A stretch of DNA of 10,508 bases, taken from the NCBI GenBank assembly GCA_900752785.1, contig CAADWP010000132.1:1-10508 (forward strand), in the 5' to 3' direction. Shown here piece by piece: positions 8,801 through 10,508 of the stretch; positions within the stretch are counted from its first letter, which is position 1; each line of letters begins with the position of its first letter. Made by a program: the position numbers and the translations under genes. The notes beneath the pieces were generated by a model. It had not been told where the DNA came from. It saw nothing but the letters and a program-made list of their open reading frames with translations, and searched no databases. The stretch comes from an uncultured Ruminococcus sp. Lineage in GTDB: Bacteria > Bacillota > Clostridia > Oscillospirales > Ruminococcaceae.

Positions 8801-10508
8801 GACAGATTTCGGGTCGAGATTGGCATACGCACTCATATCCGCGTCTTGGTGAGCACCATTGAGTTGCTGAAGTGTTTTTTGCAATGCGACAAGTTTGTTC
8901 ATCGATACAGCACCCTCTACATTCATTTGGAGAGTGTGACCGATTTCTTCGTTGACAATCTGATTTATAATGTATTGTTGCGAATATCTCGAGAACAAAG
9001 CTTCATCTATCAATACCGTCGATTTGTTTGCCGCGTGAGCGTTATATACTGTGCGGGTGCCTGAACCGTCAACGTCGATATATTTACCAAAAATAGTATC
9101 TATACCGTAGGTTTTAAGCAGGTTCGATAAGACACGCTGATTCTGAGTAAGAGGAGTTGCCGTCGGTTGAAACGTAACACCTTCGGATTTCATACTCGTG
9201 TTGAAATCATTGACTACAGCCGTTTTCTTAGCGTCGAGATTTTCCCATTGAGTTTTACCCTCAACACTCTTAAATGCCTCAATAGCGTCAAGTTTACTTT
9301 GTTCGCTCGACAGCCACATTGTCATTGCTTTGGTAAAATCGGATTTACCGAGTGTTTGGTATACCTTAAGCATTATAGCCGCCGCTTTAGACGCGGTTTC
9401 TTCATTCTTAGCTAAGGTTTCCGACGCTTTTTGGAATTCGTTAATATATTGATTAGCGTCAAGAACATTTGTTTTTTGTTCGCTTGTCAAATCAGCTTCA
9501 GTAAGTTGTTGACCTTGACGCAATTTAGTAATTTGAGTTTCGGTTAAGTTTATACCTTTGGCACTAAGTTCAGCTTGCAGTTTAGTAACCGCGTTGGAAG
9601 TCTTAGTGTCTTTAAGCATATTTTGTATAGCACTATATTGTGTATACGATAAGCCGCCCATTTCAGCACGAGCTTCACGAGTAGCAATTTTACCAGCAAG
9701 TCTTGCACCACCACCCATTATGGCACCGCACAATGCTCCGACAAGTCCTGCGTGAATAATATCGTTGAAGTTCGGAGAAGCCATAACGTCGCTGAAAGAA
9801 CCTCTCTCGATGACGGCAGTTTTAAGCATAGGTTCCAGAATTTCAGAAACCATTTCCTCAATACCTTCACCGAGGGCGTCCATTGTAAACGCTGCTACGG
9901 ACTGAGCTATTCTATTGGAGAACATTTTAACCGCGACTTTATCGGGATCTACAATACCAAACTTGAATATCTTACTCGCGAAAGCACTTTCTGTAAGGGC
10001 TTCGATTCCGACACTACCCATTGCGTAAGTAAAGATTTGCCATCTACCAACCTCACCTTTGTTGGAAGCCCACGCGTCGCTTGTAATTTTATAGTTCGGG
10101 TTGTTTAATATCTCCTGATAAGTCTGACCGGGCATTGTGGCGTAATACGTTACAGCACCGGCGACTTGAATTGCAGTATTCGCTGCGGCAATCGCTTTTG
10201 CAGACCATCCTGCAGCTTGACCGGCGGCAGATACACCGCTCGTAGCAATAGCCGCTACAATCATAGGAGCCATACGACCGATATTTTGGAAAACCTCGTA
10301 TGTTATATTCCCAATATCGGAACGAGTGAAGTTTGTATATTGTTCATAGTACTCTTCCATAGAGCCGTGAATATCATACAAACCTTCTTGTGTTTTCTTC
10401 TGCCAGTAAGAATCACCTGTGAAAGTCCAAGCTAAGCCGGTGAATGTAGTATACAAATCATTCGGAATAGACGCTATACCTTCACCAAGAGCAGCGAACG
10501 CACCGCCA
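2834..10508 (-). CDS. Giant phage polyvalent-type protein with two zincin-like modules; N-terminus beyond the window
   Basis: One uninterrupted frame of at least 2,556 codons, open to the right edge; the TTG at 10454-10456 is an internal Leu codon because 17 further sense codons precede it. Residues below are numbered from that TTG. In order: Gly/Ala-rich hydrophobic stretches (about 58-107, 231-256); a zincin-like module with EEIGH (503-507); a second with HEITH (889-893); a Thr/Glu/Pro/Val-rich linker (about 1502-1630); a charged helical region (about 1806-1920); and a C-terminal region (about 1949-2540) with a SSPATWFRN segment, a hydrophobic stretch (about 2261-2282) and a Lys-rich end. 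The order resembles large polyvalent proteins of phages, described as multidomain proteins carried into the host with the DNA. Packaging, injection and peptidase activity are inferred. Alternatives are an internal virion protein or a membrane-associated scaffold. The stop (TGA, complement of 2834-2836) lies inside the next gene. Confidence 0.95.
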   Translation of the reverse strand, partial: GGAFAALGEGIASIPNDLYTTFTGLAWTFTGDSYWQKKTQEGLYDIHGSMEEYYEQYTNFTRSDIGNITYEVFQNIGRMAPMIVAAIATSGVSAAGQAAGWSAKAIAAANTAIQVAGAVTYYATMPGQTYQEILNNPNYKITSDAWASNKGEVGRWQIFTYAMGSVGIEALTESAFASKIFKFGIVDPDKVAVKMFSNRIAQSVAAFTMDALGEGIEEMVSEILEPMLKTAVIERGSFSDVMASPNFNDIIHAGLVGALCGAIMGGGARLAGKIATREARAEMGGLSYTQYSAIQNMLKDTKTSNAVTKLQAELSAKGINLTETQITKLRQGQQLTEADLTSEQKTNVLDANQYINEFQKASETLAKNEETASKAAAIMLKVYQTLGKSDFTKAMTMWLSSEQSKLDAIEAFKSVEGKTQWENLDAKKTAVVNDFNTSMKSEGVTFQPTATPLTQNQRVLSNLLKTYGIDTIFGKYIDVDGSGTRTVYNAHAANKSTVLIDEALFSRYSQQYIINQIVNEEIGHTLQMNVEGAVSMNKLVALQKTLQQLNGAHQDADMSAYANLDPKSVEYNAEAQAKSWISPLFYLDQKTIGDIFKVDKGVFTVLSRTLKDMKKKAQPKAGTDLYTRTMYRTLAMASMMYDTAIISGADTVEQAKAMASKTSLTVWNEAWKDVDKLSADEINARIMQNKFSTNLPTNKTVAQVTIDKIFNEFGKTQLTDTAKNQIKESNDFRERGRMLLEYDNYKKSFQEYIDSRIDSLPPEYTRERAVADIINSYLLDEYGYTIHPVSGDILKSSRFSEMFKFDAVKKLYDDRLKAQNDYYFENVKGERKITYRNRFVSTLGEILNDNFFEMFEPALRDTIRKFPIRYNMNLKEGTGGVWYPIHHYIDLSVNQTYDSFLNALTHEITHCVSTFNLMPVMNLYSLVSVTEHPILSKVTSVDDLTNQILTSSDPYNNFRTLHTEVQDIVDNMLEFAKMANVLAKKYRDCSRFQLTEQSETILKSVSEIQNDLPDSAVTKEQAGKYRNTILKLLRVNNVLRVVATVNQFLYSNLQYTLYEINCHEGLSRLAGASVTPGGYYTTSIDGKGGLRVVRTTFTEKHRVDYTTTYNVIGTGDLSDINITLVEHSDHMLRFEEGGSKTFLASKETANTQLKRTVQKADVTNETLLAMWDTANKQLIKQIVNEAENGDVGKKAANEAIYKIINPNTQITSSLDIEFVKELIPFVEAYKNEGFLTGNDLSIADWKKRQAEYQNLYETKRQSGDLTAEEKQKINIYKRSLEDAKFISRVNDPSNGALNVAIINTIETGTMAEYSKLYRSITGKGVGAVTDLAKTVALTEGIENTAGFTQTEYEEAKLDVPQSTIDAARALPQEQRARMFKKFLSDKNYLEEFLSKYGVDGFKKFIREGLGISEKAFNKYFSQWESSIDEAQTAAEAKETAKNVESSVYNQAARGVKLTAQRINDLFAGKLDEQGAKTLYSTIRTGRQTVLDAIAQSGHTKAEIYAEIHKYYKPVRSKKTTALKTVVEETTKTKVEAPTETTTKTDIAPSDVAVVPTETATAPAETVETPSKEEVKLEEEVKVAEVAKEIATGTESVAVKDSVENHPEAVVEAVNEVMPEPTAENIERVNETIYENVVENPVNDLVSNLSTVLDENSYSKEVADMVQFDKDSDKAHKVASMEVLNDVNPVFKSQLDGACKDADTLNPLVDELIKASNSGKGFKARMADVILAYIIGSPAFVDSVRMKAIDAMSGKVSEAGHTLYVSSTAIHKARAEMAPVTTMLEEAQKESAKVETLDELVEPADYAVDIFGMSLYTQGQIDDMKDPFKALADEAEATSKLSEEERKKKRQSTRERLGKKLDEVRKANNKRINDIKKMILDENATAVEIETLGNELELRTQLHDELLKKKLDYNRIADLEYRLCDWWGKAKLEQILMATIFQKTLAETTRYKIKDLKDPTIRAEVLTQFASRARTYKYFSMLSSPATWFRNIATNSLAKLNDSMAIMVSTLFDKISPNTPAGEYKYGVYAKESTAVKEYFDDAFVKNGRVAYIFRQNAIDQNKYATALDGSGKPYTNVEIKRRVDVELTFGNGKLGKVLKKWNRAIDFFLNAGDTMFVQRDFCKYLKNMFELNISKIYAEIKADPTLKDSIPDMTAEELNSDNGKRAVLDHIPEDTLAIFIDKALAISAKTYFKNSNKVTEFFQYVGRKYPGFNFLASIMVTPFARVSTNIITTILDYSPLGFLNFAKMKAQDKGWIKAELSNIEKAFRKSDEIRVLGKAATGTAMMLIGMVLGALGWITLDDDDNWGSVIKIGDFKLRLSDLSPALTPLTMGAAAISSSKQGKGFFNGLYKDFSDATLFQTFDNAFEYNSSVTDYFKNLAANYTTQYIPSVIKNVAKWVDNRKLQKDSNWFVNYFQTIAENIPGLSYAVPAKVNAYTGDFEQRYGIPVVGALVNTVSPIKFSIKPKSEVEKAFKEAGIKAGSATGTITIDGEKYKVEAWQLQDLRTVKARWLAAKTKELISSGEYKSLSKKAKQKKLRALNSKATNYAKNWYKEKYL
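2837..4612 (-). other. C-terminal region typical of phage polyvalent proteins
   Basis: Residues about 1949-2540. Recognisable segments are YFSMLSSPATWFRNIATN, a later WNRAIDFFLNAGDTMFVQRD, then VTPFARVSTNIITTILDYSP, a hydrophobic stretch (about 2261-2282) followed by LDDDDNW, GIPVVGALVNTVSPIKF, and a basic end containing SGEYKSLSKKAKQKKLRALN. From memory this order matches the C-terminal domain family shared by many Firmicutes phage giant proteins (LPD38-like); I cannot confirm the family number without a search. The region is largely helical and may contact membrane or DNA. Confidence 0.6.
4700..5046 (-). other. Highly charged helical, probable coiled-coil segment
   Basis: Residues about 1806-1920 are dense in Lys, Arg, Glu and Asp with spaced Leu and Ile and almost no Pro or Gly (for example SEEERKKKRQSTRERLGKK). 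It should form long helices, possibly a coiled coil used for self-association. It lies directly before the C-terminal conserved region. The heptad register was judged by eye only. Confidence 0.55.
5567..5953 (-). repeat. Thr/Glu/Pro/Val-rich low-complexity linker in the giant protein
   Basis: Residues about 1502-1630 consist almost wholly of Thr, Glu, Val, Ala, Pro and Lys in short imperfect runs such as EAPTETTTKT and EEVKLEEEVKVAEVAKE, with hardly any aromatic residues. It begins right after a basic PVRSKK patch. This is most likely a disordered, acidic tether separating the metallopeptidase-bearing N-terminal part from the helical C-terminal part. No exact tandem DNA repeat unit is visible. 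Confidence 0.7.
7290..7970 (-). other. Zincin-like module 2, intact HExxH (HEITH)
   Basis: Residues about 830-1056. GTGGVWYPIHHYIDLS precedes a helix with ALTHEITHCVS; His889, Glu890 and His893 form a complete HExxH (codons 7778-7792). About 150 residues later YEINCHEGLSRLAG supplies Glu1042 and Glu1047, either of which could be the third zinc ligand. The order (edge strand, HExxH helix, later Glu helix) is that of gluzincin metallopeptidase-like domains in polyvalent proteins. Substrate is unknown; candidates are the protein itself, other virion proteins or a host protein. Confidence 0.75.
8650..9170 (-). other. Zincin-like module 1, degenerate site (EEIGH)
   Basis: Residues about 430-603. 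A strand-like VLIDEALF is followed by a helix bearing NEEIGHTLQ; aligned with HExxH the motif is E503-E504-I-G-H507, so the first zinc-ligand His is replaced by Glu (codons 8936-8950). About 50 residues later, VEYNAEAQAKSW carries Glu553 and Glu557, placed where a gluzincin-type third ligand would be. The helix, Gly before His and downstream Glu fit the zincin fold; the lost His suggests an inactive or altered metal site. Confidence 0.65.
9689..10285 (-). other. Gly/Ala-rich hydrophobic N-proximal region of the giant protein
   Basis: Residues about 58-107 and 231-256 are rich in Ala, Gly, Ile and Val with small-residue spacing (for example a GLVGALCGAIMGGG run at 238-250). Between them is an acidic helix containing GEGIEEMVSEILEP (197-209). 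Such segments could insert into or cross a membrane, or pack as glycine-zipper helices. A preceding stretch, GGAFAALGEG, sits right at the window edge, so this region continues beyond it. The reading as a membrane-active part of an injected protein is inference. Confidence 0.6.

Noticed and set aside
3402..10435. Many + strand open frames of 60-145 codons opposite the giant gene
   Set aside because: They are antisense to one continuous supported frame, lack spaced ribosome binding sites and show no domains.
10454..10456. TTG as start of the giant protein
   Set aside because: Seventeen in-frame sense codons precede it up to the window edge, and they continue the same Gly/Ala-rich composition.
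2834..10508. Giant protein as a tail tape measure protein
   Set aside because: Length and hydrophobic parts would fit, but two zincin-like modules, the low-complexity linker and the polyvalent-type C-terminus do not.
2834..10508. Giant protein as a virion RNA polymerase (N4 or crAss-like)
   Set aside because: No DxDGD-type catalytic motif was found; the DDDD cluster after the hydrophobic stretch near 3600 is not in such a context.
1..10508. Alternative genetic code with reassigned stop codons
   Set aside because: TGA ends the polymerase and giant genes and TAA ends the other two, each at a sensible boundary, with no in-frame stop inside a conserved domain.

Overview
This window looks like part of a tailed bacteriophage (or prophage) genome. 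It is A+T-rich, almost entirely coding, and its genes abut or overlap. TAA and TGA both act as stops, so nothing suggests TGA recoding. The host cannot be read from the sequence. The intrinsic terminator, the base composition and the resemblance of the large protein to 'large polyvalent proteins' of Firmicutes phages suggest a low-GC Gram-positive, possibly gut, host; this is inference.

Left arm, + strand (1-2545): the 3' portion of a family B DNA polymerase gene, whose start lies left of the window. It overlaps by an ATGA junction a 268-aa calcineurin-like metallophosphoesterase. Together they form a replication/nucleotide-processing unit that is probably translationally coupled.

Junction (2546-2577): the two transcription units converge on one symmetric hairpin flanked by A and T runs, readable as a terminator from both sides. 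The minus-strand stop codon lies in its loop.

Right arm, - strand (10508-2560): at least 2,556 codons of one uninterrupted reading frame that runs off the right edge, followed by a 102-aa membrane protein whose start overlaps its end. In order, the giant protein has Gly/Ala-rich hydrophobic segments, a zincin-like module with a degenerate site (EEIGH), a second zincin-like module with an intact HEITH site, a long Thr/Glu/Pro/Val-rich linker, a charged helical region, and a C-terminal region with hydrophobic stretches and a basic tail. This resembles phage polyvalent proteins thought to be packaged and injected with the genome; that role is inferred. The small membrane protein may act with it or be holin-like.

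The most distinctive object is the giant protein with its paired intact and degenerate metallopeptidase-like sites. No RNA gene, CRISPR array, IS element, attachment site or origin was seen. The only non-coding stretch is the 14 bases between the convergent stop codons.
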